Position numbers and translations under genes: made by a program. Under the pieces are notes generated by a model. That model saw only the letters and a list, made by a program, of their open reading frames with translations. It was not told the DNA's origin and ran no database searches. DNA of 34,761 bases from Bin55 sp028819195 (lineage in GTDB: Bacteria; Pseudomonadota; Gammaproteobacteria; Pseudomonadales; Azotimanducaceae): positions 1 through 34,761 of the forward strand of contig JAPPMF010000010.1 of assembly GCA_028819195.1 (NCBI GenBank), given 5' to 3'. Below are positions 1-8,554 of this stretch, one piece after another (the first letter of the stretch is position 1; every line of letters starts with the position of its first letter).

Positions 1-42
1 ACCTTTGAAGATGTTGCGATGCGCCTTGACGTCTACGAATAA
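1..42 (+). CDS. C-terminal end of an unidentified protein (partial)
   Basis: The window opens inside a reading frame that ends TFEDVAMRLDVYE and then TAA at 40-42. The same peptide, with only third-codon-position differences, is encoded on the minus strand at the other end of the window. This is strong evidence that the frame is real and belongs to a gene family with at least two members. I do not recognise the family from 13 residues. The 5' part lies outside the window. Confidence 0.6.
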   Translation, partial: TFEDVAMRLDVYE

Positions 43-350
43 GTCCCAAAATAGCACCGTCCAGTTAGCCGAAACGATCCTTCTTAATAGGATTGATCAT
101 TTCATACCTGGTTCCCGCATAGTCGCAATATAAGTTCCGATTGTCAGCTGAGTCTGTCCAAGCTGTTCAGTTTTGGCGTGCGAATCTCTACCGGTTGAAG
201 ACGTTCGAACAGAAAATTAGACCCTGACTATCTAATGCCTAACACCATCATTCAACGTATTCTGAGAGATGAATTACTTCAATCCTAACTTTTTATTTAC
301 GTCAAAAATATGTAAAATATTGCCCTGATAGGTAAATATTTGGACGGAAT
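43..350. other. Intergenic stretch without a gene
   Basis: No convincing coding frame is seen. A short hairpin, ATCCT/AGGAT, lies near 78-96 without a following T-tract, so it is at best a weak terminator for the partial gene on its left. The AT-rich part at about 288-325 includes a TAAAAT box at 313-318 that could be the -10 element of the ATPase gene starting at 351; no good -35 is visible. Confidence 0.4.
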
Positions 351-1532
351 ATGGAGTTTGTAGGTCGATATTTCGAGATTTCTCAGGTTTCCAGTTTCAT
401 TTTTGGTCCGCGCGGAACGGGTAAATCCACCTGGCTAAAGTCAAGTTTAGTCAGTGCGCGATTCATTGACTTACTCGATCCCACTGTATTTCGACGATTA
501 GTCGCGCAGCCTAATCGTTTGCGTGACTACCTTGTAACTTCACAGAGTCCGTCAACTATAGTCATTGATGAGGTGCAACGAGTGCCTGAGTTACTCACGG
601 TGGTCCATTCAATTCTCGAAGAACCAAACTCCCCAGTCTTCATAATGACCGGCTCAAGTGCACGTAAATTAAGACGTAACAATGTAGATTTATTGGGCGG
701 AAGAGCCGTTATCAAACACTTTCATCCGTTCATGTTATCAGAAAATAAAGTACTCAATCTACAAACTGTCCTACAAATCGGTTCAGTTCCACTGATCGTT
801 GCTGCAGGCGCTCCAATCGAGGCATTAAACGCATACATTACTTCCTATATAAACGAAGAAGTACAAACTGAAGCCCTTACGAGAAATATCGAGAATTTTT
901 ACCGATTTTTGGAAGCGATAAGTTATTCGCACGCCTCATTATTGAATAAAACCAATGTCGCGCGCGAGTGTCAAGTGTCACGTAAAGTAGTGGAATCGTA
1001 TGTAAACATTCTCTACGACTTACTACTTGCTTTTCAGCTTCCTATATTCACCAAACGGGCGAAGCGAGCGGTGGTAGCACATTCCAAATTTTATCTCTTT
1101 GATGCTGGTGTCTTTCGAGTCTTAAGACCGTCGGGACCACTTGATCGTCCACATGAAATCGATGGAGCAGGATTAGAGGGATTAGTCGCTCAAAATCTAC
1201 GCGCGTGGACCGACTACCGAAATGAAAGAACGAAACTGTATTTTTGGCGAACACAAGCTGGAACTGAAGTCGATTTCGTCCTATACGGAAATTCGGAGTT
1301 CTATGCGATTGAAGTCAAAAATTCTGACCGTATTGAAAGTAAGGATGTCAGAGGACTGAAGACTTTTCAAAAGGATTACCCCGAGGCCTCGACGATATTG
1401 CTATATCGTAGTCAGGTACCACTTAGTGTCAGTGGTGTGACATGTCTGCCGGTTGAAGAATTTTTAAAAAAATTGACACCGGACCGAACGCTATCAGAAG
1501 TCAGACTTGAATGTATTTTGAACAACTCGTAA
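351..1532 (+). CDS. AAA_14/DUF4143 family ATPase
   Basis: This 393-residue protein has the two-part layout of the AAA_14 plus DUF4143 ATPases, common accessory proteins of uncertain function. Walker A is GPRGTGKST at residues 19-27. Walker B is TIVIDE at 69-74, followed by QRVPEL, and the sensor strand reads IMTGSSARKLR at about 98-108. The C-terminal part has a winged-helix-like stretch around 198-225. It then has a nuclease-fold motif: D308 in GTEVDFVLY, then E321 and K323 in AIEVKNS, the D...ExK arrangement typical of DUF4143. Length is normal for the family. No clear Shine-Dalgarno precedes the ATG. The gene sits where prs and ispE usually lie upstream of the tRNA-Gln/rplY cluster, so it may be an insertion into a conserved neighbourhood (inference). 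Confidence 0.9.
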   Translation: MEFVGRYFEISQVSSFIFGPRGTGKSTWLKSSLVSARFIDLLDPTVFRRLVAQPNRLRDYLVTSQSPSTIVIDEVQRVPELLTVVHSILEEPNSPVFIMTGSSARKLRRNNVDLLGGRAVIKHFHPFMLSENKVLNLQTVLQIGSVPLIVAAGAPIEALNAYITSYINEEVQTEALTRNIENFYRFLEAISYSHASLLNKTNVARECQVSRKVVESYVNILYDLLLAFQLPIFTKRAKRAVVAHSKFYLFDAGVFRVLRPSGPLDRPHEIDGAGLEGLVAQNLRAWTDYRNERTKLYFWRTQAGTEVDFVLYGNSEFYAIEVKNSDRIESKDVRGLKTFQKDYPEASTILLYRSQVPLSVSGVTCLPVEEFLKKLTPDRTLSEVRLECILNNS

Positions 1533-1657
1533 AAGTACAGTAACTCGTCGTAGGAAATTCATTTCGATTAGAAGCTTGTCACATCCACAGCACATATCTA
1601 TACGAGATTAAAATCTTAGTTTCAAATCTCATTTAGAACCAATACCACGGAACGAAT

Positions 1658-1668
1658 CGACTAGTCGT
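1658..1668. repeat. Palindrome upstream of tRNA-Gln
   Basis: CGACTAGTCGT contains the perfect palindrome CGACTAGTCG and lies 18 bp before the 5' end of tRNA-Gln. The same 11-mer occurs just upstream of the other tRNA gene of the window (9852-9863). TAAAAT follows at 1669-1674 and could be a -10 box for the tRNA. No function is established; a shared regulatory site is one possibility and chance is another. Confidence 0.4.
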
Positions 1669-1686
1669 TAAAATCTTGTGATTTAT

Positions 1687-1761
1687 TGGGGTGTGGCCAA
1701 GTGGTAAGGCAACGGGCTTTGAACCCGTCATTCGCAGGTTCGAATCCTGCCACCCCAGCCA
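1687..1761 (+). tRNA. tRNA-Gln (TTG)
   Basis: Complete cloverleaf. The acceptor stem TGGGGTG (1687-1693) pairs with CACCCCA (1751-1757); the discriminator is G1758 and CCA is encoded at 1759-1761. The anticodon stem ACGGG/CCCGT encloses the loop CTTTGAA, giving anticodon TTG, which reads CAA/CAG. The T arm contains GGTTCGAATCC. The gene closely resembles E. coli tRNA-Gln and lies 30 bp before rplY in the same direction, so it is probably co-transcribed. In many gammaproteobacteria this tRNA precedes prs and rplY. Confidence 0.97.
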
Positions 1762-1791
1762 CATCATACGCTAAACCATATCGGAAATTTC

Positions 1792-2466
1792 ATGTCAGAT
1801 CAAATCACACTAGAAGCTAAAACACGTCCTACACACGGTACCACAAACTCTAGGCGACTGCGTCGGCTTGACGACCGAATTCCCGGTGTGGTCTACGGCG
1901 ACCAAAAACCCACAGTGCATATTTCAGTCGAACAAAGGCGTATTGCTAAAGCTGAACAAGACGAAGCGTTCTATTCACAAATTCTCGAACTAAAAGTTGG
2001 GAGAAAAAAAGAACGCGTCGTGTTGCGTGAACTCCAACGCCACCCTGCAACCGAACGTGTCTTACACATCGACTTTCTACGCGTAAGTGACGATAGAGAA
2101 CTACAAACCTCAGTACCCATTCACTACCTGAACGAAGAGACTTGTGAAGGTGTTAAACTGCAAGGCGGCGTAGTGTCGAAGAATTTGACGGACGTAGAAA
2201 TTGTGTGTCTGCCAAAAGATCTTCCCGAGTTTATTAGCGTAGACTTGGCGGATAAAGTTGTCGGAACCTCCATTCATCTTTCGGATCTGACCTTACCCGA
2301 GGGTGTTTCTATTGTCGCTCTGCAACACGGTGAAGACCACGATACACAAGTCGCGTCAGTCCACATGCCACGTGGAATCAGTACTGAGACCGAAGAGGAA
2401 GAAGTCGAAGATACTGAAGGCGAAGAGCAAGAACAAGAAGACCAAGAAGAAACTGATTCCGATTGA
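1792..2466 (+). CDS. rplY: 50S ribosomal protein L25 (long Ctc form)
   Basis: This 224-residue protein is the two-domain TL5/Ctc form of L25, which binds 5S rRNA in the large ribosomal subunit. The N-terminal part has the usual signature: an alkaline start, RIPGVVYGDQKP at about 29-40, and HPATERVLHIDFLRV at about 84-98. The C-terminal beta domain covers about 100-190. The last 28 or so residues form a strongly acidic Glu/Asp/Gln tail, common in long L25 proteins. A GGAA lies eight bases before the ATG. The stop codon overlaps the TTG start of pth, which suggests translational coupling. The order tRNA-Gln, rplY, pth, ychF supports the assignment. Confidence 0.95.
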   Translation: MSDQITLEAKTRPTHGTTNSRRLRRLDDRIPGVVYGDQKPTVHISVEQRRIAKAEQDEAFYSQILELKVGRKKERVVLRELQRHPATERVLHIDFLRVSDDRELQTSVPIHYLNEETCEGVKLQGGVVSKNLTDVEIVCLPKDLPEFISVDLADKVVGTSIHLSDLTLPEGVSIVALQHGEDHDTQVASVHMPRGISTETEEEEVEDTEGEEQEQEDQEETDSD

Positions 2467-3146
2467 GTTTCAAGCTAAAGAATTTGTTCAAGCGAGGGTT
2501 TCTAAATGCTGAAGCCATCGAAGCTCAAGAAAGCCACACTTCAAACTCCACGGTAAATTCTGGGATCAGGTTAATTGTTGGATTAGGAAACCCGGGACCG
2601 CAGTACGCATTCACGCGTCACAATGCTGGCGAGCAATGGGTTCGCGCGTTTGCGCAAGAACACAACGTAGCGCTAAAACTAAAGAGAAAGTTTTCCGGTT
2701 ATACCGGTACGACGAATATTGGTGGCGAAACAGTACATGTCCTGATTCCGACTACCTATATGAACCGTTCTGGTCAAAGCGTTGGTTCACTCAGCCGCTT
2801 CTTTGCGATTGCAGTGAATCAGATACTGATAGCTCATGACGAAGTTGCTTTTCCAACGGGTGTCACGAAAATAAAGGAAGGTGGAGGACTTAACGGACAT
2901 CGCGGACTTGAAAGTGTCGTCGAACATTTCGGTGGTTTAAAAGATTTTCTGCGTTTGAGAATCGGTGTAGGACACCCTGGACAAGCGAGTCTAGTGTCAG
3001 CTTATCTAACGAAAGAACAGATCACCCAATCAGAGTGGCAACAAATCATCGACAGTGCCCAACTCAAGGATGAAATCCTAGAGGCATTGATTAAAGGAGA
3101 CAGCCAACGCGCGATGTTATTACTACACACTGAAAGCGACCCCTAG
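2463..3146 (+). CDS. pth: Peptidyl-tRNA hydrolase
   Basis: Pth releases tRNA from peptidyl-tRNA that drops off ribosomes. Family motifs are IRLIVGLGNPGPQYAFTRHN with the catalytic His in the TRHN context, TYMNRSG, LIAHDEVAFP and GGGLNGHRGLES. The core begins at about residue 35, so this reading has an unusual N-terminal extension of about 34 residues. No ATG or GTG occurs between the rplY stop and the core. The only in-frame candidates are TTG at 2463, overlapping the rplY stop as TTGA, and TTG at 2484. I chose 2463 because of the overlap, but the true start is uncertain. No strong ribosome site is visible, so translation may depend on coupling to rplY. Confidence 0.95.
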   Translation: MSFKLKNLFKRGFLNAEAIEAQESHTSNSTVNSGIRLIVGLGNPGPQYAFTRHNAGEQWVRAFAQEHNVALKLKRKFSGYTGTTNIGGETVHVLIPTTYMNRSGQSVGSLSRFFAIAVNQILIAHDEVAFPTGVTKIKEGGGLNGHRGLESVVEHFGGLKDFLRLRIGVGHPGQASLVSAYLTKEQITQSEWQQIIDSAQLKDEILEALIKGDSQRAMLLLHTESDP

Positions 3147-3187
3147 CTTTCGAGAAAGACTGTTTTTCGACGTTTGAGTTAACCGTC

Positions 3188-4279
3188 GTGGGATTTAAAT
3201 GTGGAATCGTCGGGTTACCTAATGTAGGTAAGTCTACCCTCTTCAATGCACTCACAAAAGCTGGCGCTGAAACGCAAAACTATCCGTTCTGTACCATCGA
3301 GCCTAATACTGGTGTGGTCACTGTGCCCGATACAAGGCTGGACACCATCGTGAGCTTAGTTAATCCTAAAGCAGTCGTGCCCTCAACCATGACCTTTGTC
3401 GACATCGCCGGTCTAATCAAAGGTGCTTCACAAGGTGAAGGGCTAGGAAATCAATTTCTATCACATATTCGCGAAATGGATGCATTAGTCCATGTAGTAC
3501 GTTGTTTCGATAGTGAAGATATCACACACGTGCATAGCAAAACTTCTCCACGACTCGACATTGAGGTAGTTAATCTAGAATTGATTCTCGCTGATCTACA
3601 ACAATGTGAACGTCTCCTCGATCGGTTAAAAAAATTAGTCAAAACCGGCGATAGAGATGTACGAGAATTAGTAAGTAAAGCTGAAGCTTGTATTCAAATT
3701 CTTGAACAAGAAGTTCCACTTCGAGAGTCCAATCTTGATCTCCTATCTCTTCAACGAAGCAGTTCGATTTCGTTTCTGACTGTCAAACCGATAGTGTACG
3801 TGGCTAATGTCAGTGAATCTTTAGTGGAATCAACGAACTATGTCGATGAAGTTCGCACTGTCGCCAAAGCCGAGAGGAGTGAGTGCATTGTCTTGTGTAG
3901 TAAAGTCGAAGAAGAATTACAAGAATTGGATGAGTCAGAGCGTGATGAATATGAGAGTGAAATGGGAATTGAGGAACTTGGAATTAAGAAATTATCCCGA
4001 GTCGGTCAACAAATTCTTGACCTAAATACTTTTTTCACCATAAGAAACAACGACGTACGCGCGTGGACTGTGAAACAGGGCACAATTGCTTACGAAGCTG
4101 CCGGAGAAATTCATACTGACTTTCAAAAAGGGTTTATCCGTGCAGAAGTTATCCACTTTAAAGATTTTGCTGATTGTGGTGGCGAACTCGCTGCAAAACA
4201 AGCCGGACTTATGCGGCTAGAGGGTAAAGACTATATTGTGCAAGATGGGGATGTAATCTATTTTCGCTTCAATGTCTAA
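3188..4279 (+). CDS. ychF: Ribosome-binding ATPase YchF (OLA1 family)
   Basis: The 363-residue length matches YchF, a P-loop NTPase of the Obg/translation-factor class that prefers ATP and binds ribosomes. The P-loop GLPNVGKST is at 9-17. The switch region NYPFCTIEPN lies at about 32-41. DIAGLIKGASQGEGLGNQFL is the family signature. The nucleotide-specificity motif is the atypical YVANVSE instead of NKxD, as expected for YchF. A coiled-coil region follows the G domain at about 125-200, and the C-terminal TGS domain ends in EGKDYIVQDGDVIYFRFNV. The start is GTG. The gene follows pth by about 40 bp, the standard order, and is convergent with the DUF1801 gene 14 bp away. Confidence 0.97.
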   Translation: MGFKCGIVGLPNVGKSTLFNALTKAGAETQNYPFCTIEPNTGVVTVPDTRLDTIVSLVNPKAVVPSTMTFVDIAGLIKGASQGEGLGNQFLSHIREMDALVHVVRCFDSEDITHVHSKTSPRLDIEVVNLELILADLQQCERLLDRLKKLVKTGDRDVRELVSKAEACIQILEQEVPLRESNLDLLSLQRSSSISFLTVKPIVYVANVSESLVESTNYVDEVRTVAKAERSECIVLCSKVEEELQELDESERDEYESEMGIEELGIKKLSRVGQQILDLNTFFTIRNNDVRAWTVKQGTIAYEAAGEIHTDFQKGFIRAEVIHFKDFADCGGELAAKQAGLMRLEGKDYIVQDGDVIYFRFNV

Positions 4280-4293
4280 TGTTAGAAGAAGAC

Positions 4294-4716
4294 TTAGGAT
4301 ACGTTGTAACGTTCCTTCATATCTTTCACTGATCGCTCAATTAGAGTCTCCAGTACTTGAACGTCTACATCCTGAAGCTTATTGATATACAAACACGAAC
4401 GCCCCACCTTAAACTTTCCCAACTGCTGCATTAAGTCTTTGTAATTGTCAAAACCCGGCATGATGTAAATCGAAATATTCCGAGCTCTTGGAGAGACTCC
4501 AACCAAAGACCATTCACCGGTCCGACCACTCTTATAGGTATAAGTGTATTGACCAAACCCGATAAGGCTTTCACCCCACATTTTCGCCGGGTAACCCGAG
4601 ACCCTTTCCATAATTTCTACTATGATTTGAGTATCTTCTTGCTTTTTAGAATCGGATATTCCGTCGAGAAATTTGGTAACGCTCGCTTCCGTCGGTTGTG
4701 TCTTGTTCTCACTCAT
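4294..4716 (-). CDS. DUF1801 domain protein
   Basis: A 140-residue cytoplasmic protein of the DUF1801 family (YdhG-like fold). Recognisable features are the helical start VTKFLDGISDSKKQEDT, YPAKMWGESLIGFGQYTYTY, then FSL-like and ARNISIYIMPGF segments, and the terminal LETLIERSVKDMKERY helix. No catalytic role is established for the family. The ATG overlaps the stop of the upstream DoxX gene (ATGA), so the two form one transcription unit. Confidence 0.85.
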   Translation of the reverse strand: MSENKTQPTEASVTKFLDGISDSKKQEDTQIIVEIMERVSGYPAKMWGESLIGFGQYTYTYKSGRTGEWSLVGVSPRARNISIYIMPGFDNYKDLMQQLGKFKVGRSCLYINKLQDVDVQVLETLIERSVKDMKERYNVS

Positions 4717-5324
4717 TCGTTAGTTGGCTCCGTCGATGGTGGTCGGCGCCATTTGTCTATCCAATAATCGATACTGACATATCGACCTCCACCGTAAAAG
4801 AATAATACAAATAGCATAAGAAAGTAAGTAATCGCGAATTCCATTCCGTTATTGAGAATTGTGACGGAACCAGAACTCTTTAACCATTTTGCATCTTCGT
4901 GTTCGTTAACTAAATCGCGAATGATTTCTTTCTTTTCTGCAGCTTCCATCACCCGTTCATTTGCTAGCCAACTACTTGAATCTGAAAGTACTAGCCAACC
5001 ATTCTCTGCATGAACCAAGAATGCCGCGACCAACATTGTTACCATTAACGGAATTGTGATGGCGCGAGTCATTAAACCTAACAAAAGTAGGCAAGCTCCA
5101 ACTAGTTCTGCTGCACCCGCAAGAAATACCATCAACTCTGGGAAAGGTAAACCAAGCGTATTACCAAACCATCTAACTTGGCTATCGAATGAGGCGAACT
5201 TCTGCCATCCAGCTTGTAGGAAAATAGGAAATAAATAGATTCGTAATCCCAATAGTGGCAATCCTATCGCATGACACAGGTACTCCTTACCACAACGGTA
5301 CCATTTCATCACAAACTCAAGCAT
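4713..5324 (-). CDS. DoxX family membrane protein
   Basis: This 203-residue inner-membrane protein has four hydrophobic segments, at about 20-40, 60-85, 88-108 and 160-178. The DoxX-like pattern LRIYLFPIFLQAGWQKFASF, then FLAGAAELVGACLLLLGLMTR, supports the family. The loop between segments 3 and 4 is long and charged (about 110-155). DoxX-type proteins are small quinone- or redox-associated membrane proteins; no precise substrate can be assigned. AAGG lies about nine bases before the ATG, and the DUF1801 gene overlaps its stop. It may share transcription with the RND genes upstream, which end 44 bp before its start. Confidence 0.85.
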   Translation of the reverse strand: MLEFVMKWYRCGKEYLCHAIGLPLLGLRIYLFPIFLQAGWQKFASFDSQVRWFGNTLGLPFPELMVFLAGAAELVGACLLLLGLMTRAITIPLMVTMLVAAFLVHAENGWLVLSDSSSWLANERVMEAAEKKEIIRDLVNEHEDAKWLKSSGSVTILNNGMEFAITYFLMLFVLFFYGGGRYVSIDYWIDKWRRPPSTEPTNE

Positions 5325-5368
5325 TTACAACACCTTCCGAAAATGAGAATAGTTAATGATAACCGAAT

Positions 5369-8300
5369 CTAAGCAACGTGGCTACTCTCGGTCTGGCTAG
5401 AACGAAATCGATTAACCAGATTGCGCATGTCTCCACCAATCGAAATGATCGCCGGCAACAAGAACAATGTAATCAAACTCGCAAATACTATTCCCGTAGC
5501 TAGCGACACAGCCATGGGAATCAGAAAACGCGCTTGCAAACTAGTCTCGAATAACATCGGCGTAAGCCCTAAGGTAGTTGTCGCTGTCGTCAAAAATATC
5601 GCGCGAAATCGCGACCGAGCAGCTTCTACAATTGCTTCGTGCCGTCCAAGTTTTTGGCCTTCGTTTCGAAAACGCCGATAACGGTCAATCAATACAACCG
5701 AATCGTTCAAGACAACACCGCAAAGTGCAATAATTCCGAACATCGACACAATCGACAGGTCAAAACCAAGGATGTAATGTCCCAAAACTGCCCCCGCCGC
5801 ACCAAAAGGAATCGCCAACACCACCGCTACGGGTAAGGAATAACTCCGCATTTGAATGGCGATAATGGTAAAAATCACCGCAATCGCTAAACTACCAGTC
5901 GTGATCATTGATGACAAATCTTGTGCTTGTTCACTACTGAAGCCAGTTTCAGCTATTTGCAATCCAGGAAACTGTTTGAGTAGACCATCAATTATTTCCG
6001 TTTGTACTGCTTGCGATGCTTCGCCAGTGGTCACTAACCGTTTATCTACTCCCGCGGAAACAGTAATCACTCGAAATCCGTCAACTCGATCAATAGCCGA
6101 ATAACTCCTGCTTTCTTCCACGCGCGCAACTGTAGAGAACGGTACCTGCGTACCGTCGGGTAAACGAATTCGCGCATCGAAAACATTTGCGGTACTCGAA
6201 CGTTCAGCTTTGGGATACCGCAACATGACTTTAACTTCATCACCAGCTCGCGTAATACGTTGAATTTCCTCACCGAAAAAACTTTGACGTAATTGCCTTG
6301 CAACGACTGCAGGTACTAAACCTGATGCTTGTCCCGCAGGTGTGAGATGAATGTCCAGCTGACGTTTACCAGCACTGGAGGTATCACTTATCTCCTGAAT
6401 AAATGTCTGCGCTCGCAATTCCTCTCGAAGTGTCTGTACGGCTTGTCGCAACAGGTCGTCGTTCTCATGGATCATTTCGTAGCTGAGTAGGTTCGCTTCG
6501 TCAAAAAATTCCGATGAAAAACTAACCGAATCAGCTCCAGGTACATCCCCGACGGCGTCTTGCAATAAGCGCTGAAATTGGAGCGCTGATACCGATCGTT
6601 GTGACTCGGCGCTGAGTTGAATTTCTAATCCCGCTACATTTCTAGCTAAAACCAGTGAATCTTCCGGTCCTGGCCCACCACCACCACCGATACTACCACC
6701 GGAAGTCAATGTTACACCCTGTACCGACGTACCTCCGAGGCTATCGTTGACTTCATATACTTTCTCTTGGATGGTTCGAATCGAACGATCGGTTACCGTA
6801 TAAGGTGTACCAACGGGGAAAGTTACATTAACCGTTACGAAATCCGATTCAATCGACGGAAAAAAATCCACCTTAATTACGCCGTTTGCAACCAAAGTCA
6901 CGGTTGTGATCAAAAACGCCAACCCATAAATCAAAGTCAGATAACGATATCTGACGACGAGTTTCACTAATGGAGTTACTATTTGATCTCGAAATGCCTG
7001 CACTACAGCTGCAACTCGGTCTTGAATTCGATCTAACGGAAATCTACTCCAACGTCTGGAATGTGCAAGATGTGCCGGCATAATGAAGAAAACTTCAATG
7101 AGAGAAATAATCAATACACAAATCACTACCGTTGGAATCACTCCAAACAAAGGTCCAAATCGACCACCGATAAGCATCAGTGGAACAAATGCAATCATGG
7201 TGGTGGTAACGCCAACCAACACTGGGGCAGCGACCCTTCTAACCCCGGCAATCGACGCAGTACTCCCGGTCAATCCAGTCGCGCGCTCGGCATCAATACT
7301 CTCACCGACAATGATCGCATCGTCAACAACCAGTCCCAACACAATGATCAATGCAAAGAGAGAAATCATGTTGATGTCAACCCCAACCGCGCCAAACAAC
7401 AGGAAGCCTCCCAAAAATGAAATAGGAACCCCCATTGCGACCCAGAACGCTAAGCGTAAATCTAACATGAGAACTAAAAAAGTGAATACCAACGCAAATC
7501 CTAAAACCCCGTTGCGTACCAACAGACTTAACCGCGATCGCAGAATATCGGATTGGTTTTCCCATACGTTGACCGATATTCCAGGCGGTAACTGATAACT
7601 GTCAAAAAAGTCTAGGACGGCGTCAGAAATCTTCAAGACGTTTTCGGAATCGGATTTTTCAATTGTTAGGAAAGCAGCTCTTTCGCCGTTTGACTCTAAC
7701 GAAATGTCGTCGTCGACAAAACCATCAATGATGGTGGCAATCTCGTCAAGGCGTAACACAGCGCCACCGGGTAGAGTTCGAATGACAATCTCAGATAACT
7801 CACCAACAGTTTCTTTTTTCTGATCGGTGCGGATCAATAAATCTCCTGATTCCGTCCTGATTTCTCCCGACGATAGATTCAATGATGAACGCCGCAGGGT
7901 GTTTGACAGTTCATCAAAGGTAAGGTTGTACTTCCGAAGATCGCTCTCGCTAATTTCAATCGTGATTTCGTGTTCCCTAACACCTTGGATTGTCACATGC
8001 GAAACTTCAGGTAACGCCAATAAGTCAGTTTCCAGTCGGCGTACACCTTCATCCAAATGTTGTTCATCTCCTAGGCTCTTGACAATAAGAGTCATGACCG
8101 GGCCCAGTGGAACTGGATTGACTATCTGCGGTTCTTCAGCATCCTGTGGGGGGAAATTTTGGATGCTGTCGATGGCTGCTTGAACATCATCCAATACCTT
8201 ATCCGAATCGACAAAGTCTTTCAGTTCAATCGTTGTTCGACTGTAACCTTCGGACGCTCGACTGACGATGCGATCAACTCCTTCTATAGACTTCACAGCA

Positions 8301-8554
8301 ACGTCGACTCGTTCGGTAATACTGTCCTGAACTTCTGATGGTGCGGCTCCAGGATATACGACCGAAACCACAATAATACCTTGATCTACGGAAGGAAAAA
8401 GTTCACTTTTTAGCCCTTGAACTGTAAGAAAGCCACCAACCAAAAATAACAGCATTAATAAATTGGCTGCGACCGCGTTGTTAGCGAAGTACGAAATTAA
8501 TGTCGAAGCACCCGTCGAGGGGGAAGAAGCTAAGTTGGAGACCGTGTCAGTCAC
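5369..8554 (-). CDS. RND efflux permease (AcrB/HAE1-like)
   Basis: This 1061-residue protein has the duplicated RND layout: TM1, a large periplasmic loop, TM2-7, a second loop and TM8-12. TM1 follows ANNAVAANLLMLLFLVGG. TM4 carries the paired proton-relay aspartates in GLVVDDAIIVGES near residue 410. The TM10 equivalent reads CGVVLNDSVVLIDRYRR, where the Lys of AcrB (K940) appears to be Asn. It exports small molecules across the envelope with its adaptor; the substrate cannot be told. A GTG start overlaps the adaptor stop as GTGA, so the two are translationally coupled. No TolC-like outer-membrane factor is in the window. Confidence 0.95.
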   Translation of the reverse strand: MTDTVSNLASSPSTGASTLISYFANNAVAANLLMLLFLVGGFLTVQGLKSELFPSVDQGIIVVSVVYPGAAPSEVQDSITERVDVAVKSIEGVDRIVSRASEGYSRTTIELKDFVDSDKVLDDVQAAIDSIQNFPPQDAEEPQIVNPVPLGPVMTLIVKSLGDEQHLDEGVRRLETDLLALPEVSHVTIQGVREHEITIEISESDLRKYNLTFDELSNTLRRSSLNLSSGEIRTESGDLLIRTDQKKETVGELSEIVIRTLPGGAVLRLDEIATIIDGFVDDDISLESNGERAAFLTIEKSDSENVLKISDAVLDFFDSYQLPPGISVNVWENQSDILRSRLSLLVRNGVLGFALVFTFLVLMLDLRLAFWVAMGVPISFLGGFLLFGAVGVDINMISLFALIIVLGLVVDDAIIVGESIDAERATGLTGSTASIAGVRRVAAPVLVGVTTTMIAFVPLMLIGGRFGPLFGVIPTVVICVLIISLIEVFFIMPAHLAHSRRWSRFPLDRIQDRVAAVVQAFRDQIVTPLVKLVVRYRYLTLIYGLAFLITTVTLVANGVIKVDFFPSIESDFVTVNVTFPVGTPYTVTDRSIRTIQEKVYEVNDSLGGTSVQGVTLTSGGSIGGGGGPGPEDSLVLARNVAGLEIQLSAESQRSVSALQFQRLLQDAVGDVPGADSVSFSSEFFDEANLLSYEMIHENDDLLRQAVQTLREELRAQTFIQEISDTSSAGKRQLDIHLTPAGQASGLVPAVVARQLRQSFFGEEIQRITRAGDEVKVMLRYPKAERSSTANVFDARIRLPDGTQVPFSTVARVEESRSYSAIDRVDGFRVITVSAGVDKRLVTTGEASQAVQTEIIDGLLKQFPGLQIAETGFSSEQAQDLSSMITTGSLAIAVIFTIIAIQMRSYSLPVAVVLAIPFGAAGAVLGHYILGFDLSIVSMFGIIALCGVVLNDSVVLIDRYRRFRNEGQKLGRHEAIVEAARSRFRAIFLTTATTTLGLTPMLFETSLQARFLIPMAVSLATGIVFASLITLFLLPAIISIGGDMRNLVNRFRSSQTESSHVA

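Noticed and set aside
7061..7595. Plus-strand frames of 119 and 170 codons inside the RND permease gene
   Set aside because: They lie antisense within a clearly real permease frame, have the odd composition (Asn/Thr/Pro-rich) expected of shadows, and show no motif or ribosome site.
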